A stretch of DNA of 35,703 nt from NCBI GenBank assembly GCA_002731695.1, contig PCCK01000094.1, forward strand, positions 1 to 35,703. The letters run 5' to 3'. Position numbers and translations under genes: made by a program. The stretch comes from Porticoccaceae bacterium (GTDB taxonomy: Bacteria > Pseudomonadota > Gammaproteobacteria > Pseudomonadales > Porticoccaceae). How positions within the stretch are numbered: the first letter of the stretch is position 1; each line of letters begins with the position of its first letter. The notes below the pieces were generated by a model. That model saw only the letters and a program-made list of their open reading frames with translations, was not told the origin of the DNA and did not search any database. Positions 8,532 to 18,326 of the stretch are shown piece after piece.

Positions 8532-9741
8532 CTAAAAAAATATTCTCATTTTCAACACCCAAATCTTGCAGCAACTTGACAACCGCTGCATTCATCATTG
8601 GCGGACCACACATGTAGTACTCACAGTCTTCCGGAGCATCATGATTTTTTAAGTATTGTTCGTATAAAACATTATGAATAAATCCAGTCGAACCCTGCCA
8701 AGCGTCTTCAGGTTGGGGATCTGACAGTGCCAAGTGCCACTCAAAATTATCGTTGTCTTGGGCAAGCTTGTCATATTCCCCATCATAAAAACATTCTCTC
8801 AGTGACCTCGCCCCATACCAAAAGCTGATTTTTCTCTCTGTCTTTATTCGCTTTAATTGATCAAAAATATGTGAACGCATAGGCGCCATCCCGGCACCTC
8901 CACCTATAAAAATCATTTCGGCAGTCGTATCCTTGGCAAAAAATTCCCCAAATGGACCAAAGACAGTGACGATATCTCCAGGTTTCAGGCTAAAAATATA
9001 AGATGACATTTGGCCTGGCACTATGCCTTCAGAGCCCGGCGGCGGGGTCGCGATGCGTATGTTAAATTTAACAATACCATGTTCATCGGGATAATTTGCC
9101 ATTGAGTATGCGCGAATAACAGGCTCGTCCACAATAGATTCGTGCCTGAAAAAATTGAAGCGTTCCCAATCAGCCCGATATTGATCCTCGATATCAAAAT
9201 CTGAAAATTTTATATGGTGCGGAGGACATTCCAACTGAACGTACCCACCCGCTCTGAAGTTTACTTTTTCTCCCTCTGGCAAGCGCAAGGTAAGTTCCTT
9301 AATAAATGTAGCTACATTTGAGTTCGACTCAACGGTACATTGCCACCTTTTAACTCCAAATACTTCATCAGGAACGAGTACCTTCATATCCTGCTTTACA
9401 GGAGTTTGACAAGATAACCTCCATCCCTCCACCGCTTGCCTACGATTAAAATGTCCCTCTTCCGTCGGCAGCATAGAGCCTCCACCATCAGTAATGATGC
9501 ACTTACATTGTGCACAACTACCACCGCCACCACACGCGGAAGGCAAGAACAATCCCGCATTTGATAGGGTCTGTAAAAGCTTATCGCCGGCTTGAACTGT
9601 TATTGTCTTCTCTCCGTTGATTTCAATGTTTACACTCCCAGAGGACACCAGCTGGCTTCGAGCAACTAAAATAAACCCCACAAGGGTCATGATAATGGTT
9701 GTAAACATCATTACACCTAGAGTAATTTCAAAGCCCATCAA
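8515..9741 (-). CDS. nqrF: Na+-NQR subunit F (NADH dehydrogenase, FAD and 2Fe-2S)
   Basis: NqrF is the electron entry subunit. It oxidises NADH with FAD and passes electrons through a 2Fe-2S cluster to the rest of the complex. The 408-aa protein has one N-terminal helix (residues 8-28). The ferredoxin-like domain has ligands Cys70, Cys76, Cys79 and Cys111 ([11 protein letters not shown], then SCQ). The FAD-binding motif RAYSMANYP, the NADH-binding [17 protein letters not shown] and a C-terminal DDFGG follow. It is collinear with V. cholerae NqrF, with the same four cysteine positions. The gene starts 19 bp after nqrE and overlaps apbE. Confidence 0.98.
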   Translation of the reverse strand: MMGFEITLGVMMFTTIIMTLVGFILVARSQLVSSGSVNIEINGEKTITVQAGDKLLQTLSNAGLFLPSACGGGGSCAQCKCIITDGGGSMLPTEEGHFNRRQAVEGWRLSCQTPVKQDMKVLVPDEVFGVKRWQCTVESNSNVATFIKELTLRLPEGEKVNFRAGGYVQLECPPHHIKFSDFDIEDQYRADWERFNFFRHESIVDEPVIRAYSMANYPDEHGIVKFNIRIATPPPGSEGIVPGQMSSYIFSLKPGDIVTVFGPFGEFFAKDTTAEMIFIGGGAGMAPMRSHIFDQLKRIKTERKISFWYGARSLRECFYDGEYDKLAQDNDNFEWHLALSDPQPEDAWQGSTGFIHNVLYEQYLKNHDAPEDCEYYMCGPPMMNAAVVKLLQDLGVENENIFLDDFGG

Positions 9742-9760
9742 AATACAAATCTCCCTATGC

Positions 9761-10369
9761 TTAGAGCGCTATTCCGCCAAATGACATAAATCCCATCGAT
9801 ATCAAACCGACCGTTATAAACACGATACCCAATCCTTGGAGACCCTCAGGAATATCGCTATACTTCAGCTTTTCACGGATACCGGCAAGTACAGCGATTG
9901 CTAAGGCCCAAGATACTCCTGACCCAAAGCCGTAAACAACGCTCTCTGATAAATTGTAACCTCGCTCCGCCATCAACAAAGACCCCCCCAATATTGCGCA
10001 ATTCACCGTAATCAAAGGTAAGAAAACTCCTAAGGCCCCATAAAGAACGGGCACATATTTGTCGAGAACCATTTCCAGAACCTGAACCATAGCCGCAATC
10101 ACACCTATAAAACACAGGTACATCAGAAAACTTAAGTCAACATCAGGAAGTCCGATCCAAGCAAGAGCCCCTTCACCAATAAAATAATTGAGAAGAATAT
10201 TGTTTGCGGGGACCGTCACTGTCTGCACGACGATAACGGCAAGTCCTAAGCCCAGCGCCGCATTAATCTTTTTTGATAATGCTATAAATGTGCACATTCC
10301 CAAGAATAAACTCAGTGCAATATTATCAATAAAGATTGATCTTACTAGCAGGCTGAGGTAATGGTCCAT
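9761..10369 (-). CDS. nqrE: Na+-NQR subunit E
   Basis: A membrane subunit with six predicted helices, the inverted-topology partner of NqrD. The 202-aa protein carries the two conserved cysteines proposed to bind the shared iron centre with NqrD: Cys26 in FLGMCTF and Cys124 in TVNCAILGG. Its length and sequence match the family throughout ([15 protein letters not shown] near the start, [13 protein letters not shown] towards the end). The ATG overlaps the nqrD stop by one base (TGATG), so the two are translationally coupled. Confidence 0.97.
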   Translation of the reverse strand: MDHYLSLLVRSIFIDNIALSLFLGMCTFIALSKKINAALGLGLAVIVVQTVTVPANNILLNYFIGEGALAWIGLPDVDLSFLMYLCFIGVIAAMVQVLEMVLDKYVPVLYGALGVFLPLITVNCAILGGSLLMAERGYNLSESVVYGFGSGVSWALAIAVLAGIREKLKYSDIPEGLQGLGIVFITVGLISMGFMSFGGIAL

Positions 10370-11031
10370 CAGGCTGCCCCCTCCGACCGACTATTGTTAG
10401 AAATAGTAAATTCCGCCTTTTCTACTTGTTCTTTTTTCCAAACACGCAGCCCCCAGATTATAAAGCCGATCAAAAAGAAGGCGCTGGGAGGCATTAACAT
10501 CAAGCCATTCACGACATACCAACCACCCTCCGTAGAGGGAGCAAGCACCTGATACCCCCAGATCGAACCCACGCCAAATAGTTCCCTCAAAAAAGCAACC
10601 AACATCAATACCAAACTATAGCCGAGCCCGTTTCCTATGCCATCCAAGAAGCTGGCAACTGGCGGATTCTTCATTGCAAATGCCTCCGCTCGACCCATGA
10701 CAATGCAATTAGTAATAATTAGGCCCACAAACACCGAGAGCTGCTTACTTATGTCATAGGCAATTGCTTTTAAAACTTGGTCAACTAAAATTACCAGAGA
10801 AGCAATAATTGTCATCTGCACGATAATCCGTATGCTATTTGGGATATGATTTCTAATTGTTGAAACAAAAAAATTCGAAAAAGCGCAAACAATAGTTAAC
10901 GCTATACACATTACAAAGGCGATTCTCATGCTCGACGTAACCGCTAACGCCGAGCATATGCCTAAAATCTGCAATGCTATGGGGTTGTTTGAGGCGAGCG
11001 GTTCTAGAAGAGTTTTCTTAGCATTGGACAT
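10369..11031 (-). CDS. nqrD: Na+-NQR subunit D
   Basis: A six-helix membrane subunit related to NqrE, with which it forms the central iron site and probably part of the ion path. The 220-aa protein has Cys26 ([10 protein letters not shown]) and Cys109 ([14 protein letters not shown]), the family-conserved pair, plus [10 protein letters not shown] near the N-terminus and a basic C-terminal tail. It starts two bases after nqrC ends and overlaps nqrE by one base. Confidence 0.97.
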   Translation of the reverse strand: MSNAKKTLLEPLASNNPIALQILGICSALAVTSSMRIAFVMCIALTIVCAFSNFFVSTIRNHIPNSIRIIVQMTIIASLVILVDQVLKAIAYDISKQLSVFVGLIITNCIVMGRAEAFAMKNPPVASFLDGIGNGLGYSLVLMLVAFLRELFGVGSIWGYQVLAPSTEGGWYVVNGLMLMPPSAFFLIGFIIWGLRVWKKEQVEKAEFTISNNSRSEGAA

Positions 11032-11033
11032 TT

Positions 11034-11801
11034 TTAAGCCTTTTGAATCCGCAAGTTTTGAATAAAAGGTGCGAACCCGCTCTCACCCAGCCAATATTTC
11101 ACCAAATTATCAATTCCTCGAGTCGTGAGGGTAGCACCCGCCAAACCATCTATCTGGTATTCAGCCTCTGGCCGTTGACGATCTACTTTCCCCTTGATGA
11201 CAGTTATCACCCGCTCGTTTTCAATAAATGCGCGCTTGCCAATCCAGCTTGCCTTCCAAGCAACATTATCGACTTCTCCTCCGAGACCGGGAGTTTCAGC
11301 ATGTTCATAGAATCCAATTCCTGCCACTGTTTCGAAATCTCCCTCTAGCGCAAGAAATCCATAAAGGGTAGACCAAAGGCCATAGCCCTTTATCGGCAAG
11401 ACTAACTTTTCTATCCCATTGTTGCCCTCGACAAGGTACACCGTCGCATAGTGCGGTCGCCTTCGTATTTTCGCAGGATCCGAGTCGGATGACAGCGCCG
11501 CAGACATAGAAGGGTCTTTTGCCGCTTTTCGCTGGTCATAGGTATCAACATCTAAGTCGTAGCTAAACTCGCCCGTCCTCAAGTCCACCAGTCGAACAGA
11601 AATACGCTCGAACTGCTTTTCAATACTCACTCCCGACTCATACAGACCTGCTGACTGAAGAATATTAGCCTTAAGATCTAACGCCTTGTTGAAAGCCTGA
11701 GCAGGACGCAGCATGACTGCCGAAGCAGAAACCACAACGGCACAAACAAGGCACAGGCATAGTGCCACAATAAACGTTTTCTTTATGGAATCATTGTCCA
11801 C
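11034..11801 (-). CDS. nqrC: Na+-NQR subunit C (covalent FMN)
   Basis: NqrC has one N-terminal membrane helix (about residues 8-30) and a periplasmic domain carrying covalently bound FMN. The start is GTG at 11801, which gives 255 aa beginning [10 protein letters not shown] and aligning with the V. cholerae N-terminus (NNDSIKKT). AGAAGG lies seven bases upstream, inside the nqrB tail. A TTG six codons earlier is less likely. The flavinylation motif is DGLAGATLT near residues 218-226, where the FMN acceptor is Thr224. The usual Ser/Thr three residues before this Thr is Ala here. Other family landmarks are [21 protein letters not shown] and [10 protein letters not shown]. The start overlaps nqrB by 11 bp. 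Confidence 0.96.
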   Translation of the reverse strand: MDNDSIKKTFIVALCLCLVCAVVVSASAVMLRPAQAFNKALDLKANILQSAGLYESGVSIEKQFERISVRLVDLRTGEFSYDLDVDTYDQRKAAKDPSMSAALSSDSDPAKIRRRPHYATVYLVEGNNGIEKLVLPIKGYGLWSTLYGFLALEGDFETVAGIGFYEHAETPGLGGEVDNVAWKASWIGKRAFIENERVITVIKGKVDRQRPEAEYQIDGLAGATLTTRGIDNLVKYWLGESGFAPFIQNLRIQKA

Positions 11802-12987
11802 GAGACACCCTTCTGGCAATGTTCGACTGAACTACAAAATGGTCTATTAATGGAGCAAAAAGATTTGCAAAAAGGATCGCTAGCATGATCCCTTCGGGAA
11901 ATGCCGGATTGAGAACGCGGATCATAATAGTCATAATCCCGATCAAAACTCCGTAATAGAACTTTCCAACCTCTGTCATTGAAGCTGATACGGGATCGGT
12001 TGCCATGAAAAAGGTGCCAAATGCAAATCCTCCAATCACCCAGTGCCAGTAAAATGGTAGTGACATCATCGGGTTTGTCGAACCAATGTTGTTTAGCAAC
12101 AGCACAAAGACAGCCGAACCAAGGAGGACACCAGCAACTATCCGCCATGATGCAATACGCATGTACAGCAAGAGGGATCCTCCGATTAAAATGGCAAGTG
12201 TTGATGTCTCGCCAATCGATCCATGTATAAACCCAAAAAACGCATTTGACCAACTTGTTACATTAACTAGGCCGCTCATCCCATTAGACGCCGCTGCTGA
12301 CAACATAGTCGCTCCGGTGTATCCATCAACAGCAGTCCAAACCGCATCACCGCTCATATAAGCCGGATATGCAAAATACAAGAAAGCTCTACCAGTAAGC
12401 GCTGGATTGAGAAAGTTTTTGCCCGTTCCCCCAAAAACCTCTTTACCGACCACAATCCCAAAACTTATTCCAAGAGCAACCATCCATAGTGGTAGATCGG
12501 GTGGGCAGCATAATGAGAACAAGACTGATGAGACGAAAAATCCCTCATTTACCTCGTGGTTTCTCACACTAGCAAAAAGAACTTCCCAAAAACCACCTGT
12601 CACAAACGTAACCATGTAAATGGGTAGGAAATAAGCGGCACCATGGACAAGGTTATCCCATATGCTTGTCGGATCATAACCTGCAAAAAACCCAATCAAA
12701 ATTCCGCGTAAACCGTCTTGAGCAGGGAGTCCTAGCTCCGTAATTATAGTATTTGCCTGATAACCTACATTCCACATTCCGAAAAACATTGCAGGGAATG
12801 TAGCTATCCAAACTGTGATCATCACACGCTTCAAATCGATACCATCACGCACATGAGAGCCATTTTTTGTCACGCTCGCTGGCTTGTAGAGTGCGGTGTC
12901 GACGGCTTCATACAGAGCATAAAATCGGGACCACTTTCCTCCTCGCTGGAAATGTGGTTCGTACTTATCAAGTTTTTGCCTTAACAA
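11791..12987 (-). CDS. nqrB: Na+-NQR subunit B (covalent FMN, quinone site)
   Basis: NqrB is the large membrane subunit that carries a covalent FMN and riboflavin and takes part in sodium translocation and quinone reduction. The 398-aa protein has an N-terminal soluble stretch ([13 protein letters not shown] near 44-56) and about ten helices. The flavinylation motif [10 protein letters not shown] has acceptor Thr227. The block [20 protein letters not shown] (181-199) and the [17 protein letters not shown] region near the C-terminus are diagnostic. The start codon is TTG at 12987. GAGG eight bases upstream, within the nqrA stop region, supports it. Confidence 0.97.
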   Translation of the reverse strand: MLRQKLDKYEPHFQRGGKWSRFYALYEAVDTALYKPASVTKNGSHVRDGIDLKRVMITVWIATFPAMFFGMWNVGYQANTIITELGLPAQDGLRGILIGFFAGYDPTSIWDNLVHGAAYFLPIYMVTFVTGGFWEVLFASVRNHEVNEGFFVSSVLFSLCCPPDLPLWMVALGISFGIVVGKEVFGGTGKNFLNPALTGRAFLYFAYPAYMSGDAVWTAVDGYTGATMLSAAASNGMSGLVNVTSWSNAFFGFIHGSIGETSTLAILIGGSLLLYMRIASWRIVAGVLLGSAVFVLLLNNIGSTNPMMSLPFYWHWVIGGFAFGTFFMATDPVSASMTEVGKFYYGVLIGIMTIMIRVLNPAFPEGIMLAILFANLFAPLIDHFVVQSNIARRVSRGQ

Positions 12988-12990
12988 TGT

Positions 12991-14331
12991 CTAACCCTCG
13001 GCTTCAATTCGACTCAAATTTTCTCGTAAAATCTGACCATATTCATATTTCCCTACGCATACATATGTGTAGAGGCCCACATCCTCTTCATCTAATTCCA
13101 GACAACCGAGCTTCTGCGCCATTTCCGTATCACCAACGATTAGTGCTCGTAATAATTGTGTTGGGAGAATATCAAGCGGGTTCACCGCCTCATAAGCTCC
13201 TATGGGAACCATTGCTCGCTCGCTTCCATTGGTACTCGTGGTCATGGAATATAGCTTCTTTCGCAAGGATGACAAAAATATAGGCAACACGGAGTGACTG
13301 TTTGCCCCACCTCTCAAATAGTGGAGCAATTGCCGTTCTCTTCCCTCTCGTATAACCGAGATCTGGATGTGATATCGTCCCAAATATGCGAAATCTTGGT
13401 CTGCTCTTCTGCCAGAGAATACCGAGCCCGAAATTAATCTGTTTTCATCATGAAAAAGTTCCTCAGCTACAAGCTGTTTTATGTGCGCACCGAGACGTGT
13501 AGCCAACAATCTGGGTCGTTTTACCTGAGGCCCTCCAAGCGCAATTACTCTACTTACATCAATGCGCCCACTTTTAAAGAGGCTGCCGATAGCAATAACA
13601 TCCTGATACCCAATGTGCCATACAGTTTTTTGCGCACTAACAGGATCGAGAAAATGAATATGAGTCCCGACCAAACCCGCGGGATGGGGCCCGCTAAATG
13701 AGACTTCGTTAATGCCCGTAATGCAGGTTCCTTTAATTCCAGAATTCGGTGCAGTGCATAGAGTAATAGCTCCATCAGTGAGTCGTTTCAAGACCCTCAA
13801 TCCACACTCAAACTGGTCCGACCTTGCGGCAATAATCCCCAGAGGATCCGCGGCCAGAGGATTACTATCAATTGCAGTGACGAATAAAGAAGACGGTTTT
13901 GATACTGGATCAGGCACCTTCGAGAAGGGTCGAGTTCTCAACGCAACCCAAGCACCGGATTTGAGGAGATTATTTACAATATCCTCACGAGGCATGACCT
14001 CTATTTGATGATCACTAAAAATCTCGAAAGTCACTTCCGACTCCCCCTGAAGTTCTATCACTAAAGACCGAAAAACTCTGCGTTCACCTCGGTTTACTGC
14101 CACTACGCGACCCGCTCCCGGAGCCGTATAGCGCACCAGAGGATTCTTTTTGTCAGTAAATAACAATTGTCCTAACTTAACATTGTCACCAACCTTCACC
14201 GACATAGTGGGTTTCAAGCCATGATAATCGGCTCCCATCAACGCTACCTGACTAACATTTGGAGCATCCTCAACAACTTGCTCAGGCGCGCCTAAAATTG
14301 GAAGATCGATCCCACTACGGATTTTTATCAT
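12991..14331 (-). CDS. nqrA: Na+-NQR subunit A
   Basis: NqrA is the peripheral cytoplasmic subunit of the sodium-translocating NADH:quinone oxidoreductase, implicated in ubiquinone binding. The 446-aa length equals that of the usual family member. Motifs include [20 protein letters not shown] near residues 28-47, the lipoyl/RnfC-like [11 protein letters not shown] segment, the block [16 protein letters not shown] near 216-231, [13 protein letters not shown], and the C-terminal [19 protein letters not shown]. It is the promoter-proximal gene of the nqr operon; a -35/-10 pair and a dyad lie within about 50 bp upstream of its ATG. Confidence 0.97.
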   Translation of the reverse strand: MIKIRSGIDLPILGAPEQVVEDAPNVSQVALMGADYHGLKPTMSVKVGDNVKLGQLLFTDKKNPLVRYTAPGAGRVVAVNRGERRVFRSLVIELQGESEVTFEIFSDHQIEVMPREDIVNNLLKSGAWVALRTRPFSKVPDPVSKPSSLFVTAIDSNPLAADPLGIIAARSDQFECGLRVLKRLTDGAITLCTAPNSGIKGTCITGINEVSFSGPHPAGLVGTHIHFLDPVSAQKTVWHIGYQDVIAIGSLFKSGRIDVSRVIALGGPQVKRPRLLATRLGAHIKQLVAEELFHDENRLISGSVFSGRRADQDFAYLGRYHIQISVIREGRERQLLHYLRGGANSHSVLPIFLSSLRKKLYSMTTSTNGSERAMVPIGAYEAVNPLDILPTQLLRALIVGDTEMAQKLGCLELDEEDVGLYTYVCVGKYEYGQILRENLSRIEAEG

Positions 14332-14353
14332 TTAAACTATGCTCTAAATACAA

Positions 14354-14382
14354 TTAATAAATCAGGAAACAACTCCTGACAA
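14354..14382 (-). promoter_or_regulatory. Predicted nqr operon promoter with internal dyad
   Basis: On the minus strand TTGTCA (14377-14382) and TATTAA (14354-14359) are separated by exactly 17 bp and sit just upstream of the nqrA ATG at 14331. The perfect inverted repeat TCAGGA-N6-TCCTGA occupies 14362-14379, covering the spacer and part of the -35 box. This is an arrangement expected for a repressor site. The promoter is inferred from spacing and consensus. Confidence 0.5.
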
Positions 14383-14655
14383 ACTCTCGGCGGAAAACTT
14401 CAGTGGAAGTACAAAAGGACGATCCAAAACGCGCAATTTTGGCGGAGGTTCGTCTATCATGTCATCGAAACAATATTGTAATAGGGTGTGTCTAATGATT
14501 CCAGTCGCGAGGAGGAAAAATTAGAGTTTTTTCGCAGGGACAAGAAACATATCGAAACCAAAACGTAAAAAGATACTACCGATCATCAGTGCGGTCTGCC
14601 CGAGAAAATATTTACATATATTTTAAGGCTTGACTCGTACTAAATATGTTATCAA

Positions 14656-14684
14656 TTCAGAACTAGGCTCTATGAGGGTATAAT
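14656..14684 (+). promoter_or_regulatory. Candidate mfd promoter
   Basis: A perfect TATAAT at 14679-14684 is preceded at 17 bp by TTCAGA (14656-14661), a four-of-six match to the sigma-70 -35 consensus. It would give a 5' leader of about 170 bases before the mfd ATG at 14863. Other AT-rich candidates exist in the region, so this is only the best-looking one. Confidence 0.4.
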
Positions 14685-14862
14685 GAAAGAGTGTTACGCA
14701 AAATGTCTTTGGGACTGACTTTTAAATATTCACACTAAACATAGGCTAAATTTAGTGGTTCATGCCTGCCACATTTTAAAAAACTAAAATACCAAATCAA
14801 ACGAATTAGATTTAAATGAGAGGCAACACATATCCGTAACGCAAGGGTTAGATTTAAGGTAA

Positions 14863-17800
14863 ATGACAAAACTAAACTTTTCTTTCGACAAAACAGTAAC
14901 CGCTAAAACAAATTGGAGCGAGCTATCAATATCAGGAACAGCACTGGCAATTGCTGACTATGCCAAAAGATTTTGTGGCCTAACAGTTGTAATTGCTAGT
15001 TCCGCGAACGAGGTAGATGCCTATGTGAGCTCCATTAGCTTTTTTACCCTCGGTGATAGTCTTCCAATCTATCGTCTTCCTGATTGGGAAACACTTCCAT
15101 ATGATATTTTTTCACCTCACCAAGACATCATCTCGGAGCGACTCGCCACCTTGTCTCAATTATGCTCGGTGTCCCATGGTATTCTTGTGATATCAGTTCA
15201 AACTATGATGCATCGGTTAATTCCAACCGGTTTTGTTGCTTCACGCACTTTCCTCCACCGAGTAGGAGACATTTGTGAGCGAGCAAAATTTCTGAACCAA
15301 CTCGAATATGTCGGGTACCAAAGAGCAGACACTGTGTTTAACTGTGGAGAATACGCGGCTCGAGGATCGATCATCGACGTTTTTCCAATGGGTGCCCGAA
15401 CACCATTTCGTATTGACTTAGTCGATGACGAAATAGAGTCCTTGCGCCTGTTTGATGTAGATTCTCAAAGAACGATAAAAAAAATTAATGACGTAAGTAT
15501 TTTGCCCGCGAAAGAATTTCCGATGGACCGAGACTCAATTAACCACTTTCTAAATCGATGGTGTGTAATGTTTCCCAAAAGTCCCAGTGACACTCCAATT
15601 TATCGAGATATTGCGAATGGTGTCGCGCCACAGGGAATCGAATATTTTTTGAAGTTATTTTTCGAAAATATGTCTACGATTTTTGATTATTTGCCTCCCA
15701 AGACAAATATACTTAGCCTCACTGGAGTCGAAACAGCGTCTGAAAAATTTTGGGAAAACATTACGAGTAGATATGATGATTTCAAAATCGACAATCACCG
15801 ACCATTGATTCCGCCAGATGAAGTTTTTATTTCCGTATGTGAATTATTGCAAAGAGTAAGGGCTTTACGTAGAGTTTTTTTGAAGGGAACTTCAGAATCT
15901 AATTCGCATGAGAACCCTAATTTCCGAATTCATAATTTGCCAAATATTAGTGTCGATAAAACAACGAAAGTTTCTTTTTTGGCGCTAAACACACTTCTTA
16001 ACGAAATTGATAATGACTCGCTCAAAGTTCTTTTTTGTGCTGACTCAACTGGACGAAGAGAAATCTTGATTGATTTGCTTCACCAGTCTGGGATAACGCC
16101 GAAGGTTTGTGAAGACTGGAAAAAGTTCATGGTATCCTCATGCAAGTATGCAATAACAATATGTGAGCTAGAGCGGGGTTTTTTTTGGGCAGACAAGAAT
16201 TTATGCGTAATTGCTGAGGGAGAACTGTTCGGTAAGCAAGTAATGCAACGGCGGCGACGCTCAAAAATCTCGAAAGCTCCTGAACATATTTTTAAATCTT
16301 TAGCAGAACTTCAACCAGGCACTCCTGTCGTACACATTGAACATGGAATTGGCAAATACTTTGGCCTGAAAACACTACCCATAGACAATAGCTCTCAAGA
16401 ATTTCTGGAACTCTCTTACGCTGAGGACGCGAAATTATATGTGCCGGTTACATCGTTACATTTGATTAGTAGATTCGGCGCTAGTAATCATGAAAATGTT
16501 ATGCTCAGCCGACTGGGAAGTGATAAATGGGAAAAGGCAAAAGAAAAAGCTGCGAAGCAAATTCGAGATACGGCGGTAGAGTTACTAGACATTTATTCTC
16601 GTCGTGCATCGAAAACTGGTTATGCATGCAAGGATGACGTCGATGATTACAATAAGTTTTGCAGAGAATTTCCTTTTGAGGAGACCGCAGATCAAAATGA
16701 AGCTATTCAGGCGGTGAGGCAAGATTTGTTGAGTTCTCAACCAATGGATAGACTAATCTGCGGTGATGTGGGATTTGGAAAAACTGAAGTCGCAATGAGA
16801 GCCGCATTCACTGTAGTCAATAGTGGAAAGCAGGCTATAATCTTAGTTCCCACTACTCTGTTAGCTCACCAGCATACAGAGAATTTTCGAGATCGATTTT
16901 CAAACTGGCCAATCCGAGTTGAATCGCTTTCGAGATTTAAGACACAAGCGGAACAGCGATTAATTTCTCTTGCACTGGAATCTGGTTCTGTCGACATCTT
17001 AATTACCACTCACAAATTACTACACCAAGACTTTCAGTTTTCCAGACTTGGCTTGCTAGTAATTGATGAGGAACATCGATTCGGCGTTCGCCAAAAAGAA
17101 AAAATAAAGTCGTTACGAAGCCGAGTAGATATTCTTACCCTCACAGCAACGCCTATCCCCAGAACGCTCAATATGTCTATGAATAGACTTAGAGATCTAT
17201 CCATAATTGCAACACCACCCGCTAAAAGGTTGTCAGTAAAAACTTTCGTACGAAAAGATGATTCCCGCGTTGTAAAGGAGGCCATTCTGCGTGAAATAAT
17301 GCGAGGCGGACAGATTTACTTCCTACACAATGATGTAAAAAGTATCGAAAGAACTGCCCACAATTTATCTGAATTAGTTCCTGAAGCATTCGTAAAAATA
17401 GCCCATGGTCAAATGCGAGAACGTGATTTAGAACGTGTTATGTCTGAATTTTACCATAAACGGTTTAACGTGCTAGTGTGTACAACAATCATCGAAACTG
17501 GTATTGATGTGCCCAGCGCAAACACAATAATTATTAACCGAGCAGACAAATTTGGACTCGCCCAACTTCACCAGCTACGCGGGAGGGTGGGCCGCTCCCA
17601 CCATCAAGCTTATGCATATTTGATGATACCTGTGGGTAAAATTATGAATGCCAACGCAAGCAAACGACTTGAAGCGATATCAATGTCAGATTACCTAGGC
17701 TCTGGATTCACTCTAGCGACAAATGATCTAGAAATTCGAGGTGCGGGCGAATTGCTGGGTGATGAGCAAAGCGGCCACATAACTAACATTGGATTTACTC

Positions 17801-18324
17801 TCTACCACGAAATGCTAGACAGCGCAGTAAAAGCAATCCGGCGTGGAAAAGAGCCGTCGTCAATTGAAGTCTTGAAAGAGGTTGTAGAGGTCAACTTAAA
17901 CCTTCCGGCATTGATCCCTGACTCCTATTTGCCGGACGTGAATATTCGACTAACTTTGTACAAACGAATTGCCAATTGTCAGACCAACCAAGATTTACAT
18001 GATCTTCAAGTAGAAATGATTGATCGTTTCGGACTGCTCCCAGAATCAGCTAAAATGCTATTTCGAATGGCAGAGCTTCGACAAATTGGGGAACATCTGG
18101 GCATAACCAAAATAGAAGCGGGTCCATCTAGCGGAAGACTCTGTTTCGGTAAAAAGACTTCGGTTAATCCGATGAAAATTATAGAGCTGGTTCAAAATAA
18201 TCCAACTAAGTTCCGCCTGAGAAGTAATGATCAGCTAAGCTTTTCTTTGCCGATGGAGGACGCGGATATGCGAATTTCACAAATCAGAACCATTATGGAT
18301 CATTTAATGATTGAGACTAACTGA
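14863..18324 (+). CDS. mfd: Transcription-repair coupling factor Mfd
   Basis: Mfd is the ATP-dependent translocase that pushes or removes RNA polymerase stalled at lesions and recruits UvrA. The 1153-aa length matches E. coli (1148). The N-terminal UvrB-like region contains LPDWETLPYDIFSPHQDIIS near residues 69-88. The RNA-polymerase-interaction region contains PVVHIEHGIGKYFGL near 488-502. The translocase module has Walker A GDVGFGKTEV near 633-642, the DEEH box near 734-737, LTATPIPRTLNMSM, and motif VI LHQLRGRVGRSHH near 900-912. The C-terminal TRCF domain follows, including PDVNIRLTLYKRI. An AAGG sits just before the ATG. csiV begins two bases after the stop. Confidence 0.98.
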   Translation: MTKLNFSFDKTVTAKTNWSELSISGTALAIADYAKRFCGLTVVIASSANEVDAYVSSISFFTLGDSLPIYRLPDWETLPYDIFSPHQDIISERLATLSQLCSVSHGILVISVQTMMHRLIPTGFVASRTFLHRVGDICERAKFLNQLEYVGYQRADTVFNCGEYAARGSIIDVFPMGARTPFRIDLVDDEIESLRLFDVDSQRTIKKINDVSILPAKEFPMDRDSINHFLNRWCVMFPKSPSDTPIYRDIANGVAPQGIEYFLKLFFENMSTIFDYLPPKTNILSLTGVETASEKFWENITSRYDDFKIDNHRPLIPPDEVFISVCELLQRVRALRRVFLKGTSESNSHENPNFRIHNLPNISVDKTTKVSFLALNTLLNEIDNDSLKVLFCADSTGRREILIDLLHQSGITPKVCEDWKKFMVSSCKYAITICELERGFFWADKNLCVIAEGELFGKQVMQRRRRSKISKAPEHIFKSLAELQPGTPVVHIEHGIGKYFGLKTLPIDNSSQEFLELSYAEDAKLYVPVTSLHLISRFGASNHENVMLSRLGSDKWEKAKEKAAKQIRDTAVELLDIYSRRASKTGYACKDDVDDYNKFCREFPFEETADQNEAIQAVRQDLLSSQPMDRLICGDVGFGKTEVAMRAAFTVVNSGKQAIILVPTTLLAHQHTENFRDRFSNWPIRVESLSRFKTQAEQRLISLALESGSVDILITTHKLLHQDFQFSRLGLLVIDEEHRFGVRQKEKIKSLRSRVDILTLTATPIPRTLNMSMNRLRDLSIIATPPAKRLSVKTFVRKDDSRVVKEAILREIMRGGQIYFLHNDVKSIERTAHNLSELVPEAFVKIAHGQMRERDLERVMSEFYHKRFNVLVCTTIIETGIDVPSANTIIINRADKFGLAQLHQLRGRVGRSHHQAYAYLMIPVGKIMNANASKRLEAISMSDYLGSGFTLATNDLEIRGAGELLGDEQSGHITNIGFTLYHEMLDSAVKAIRRGKEPSSIEVLKEVVEVNLNLPALIPDSYLPDVNIRLTLYKRIANCQTNQDLHDLQVEMIDRFGLLPESAKMLFRMAELRQIGEHLGITKIEAGPSSGRLCFGKKTSVNPMKIIELVQNNPTKFRLRSNDQLSFSLPMEDADMRISQIRTIMDHLMIETN

Positions 18325-18326
18325 TA

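Larger units (their letters stand above)
14332..14862. other. Divergent intergenic region nqrA / mfd
   Basis: A 531-bp non-coding stretch between divergent genes. It holds the nqr promoter and dyad at its left end. A small perfect hairpin, ACTTC-AGTG-GAAGT, lies at 14397-14410. An isolated purine-rich GAGGAGG near 14511-14517 has no ATG, GTG or TTG at useful distance. A candidate mfd promoter lies near 14656-14684. I see no convincing gene in it on either strand; the longest ATG-initiated frames are about 20 codons. Confidence 0.7.

Noticed and set aside
11783..12253. A 156-codon open frame on the minus strand inside nqrB
   Set aside because: It lies entirely within nqrB in another frame. 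NqrB is matched over its whole length, and the alternative product has an implausible, Cys/Trp/Asp-rich composition.
14511..14640. A strong GAGGAGG followed by an ORF of about 40 codons in the nqrA-mfd gap
   Set aside because: The frame has no ATG, GTG or TTG near the purine-rich motif; it would need an ATT start, and the product resembles nothing.
14683..14718. An 11-codon ORF with two cysteines (MKECYAKCLWD) upstream of mfd, preceded by GAGGG
   Set aside because: Its ATG overlaps the best -10 box in the region, so that promoter could not express it, and its length is within chance expectation.
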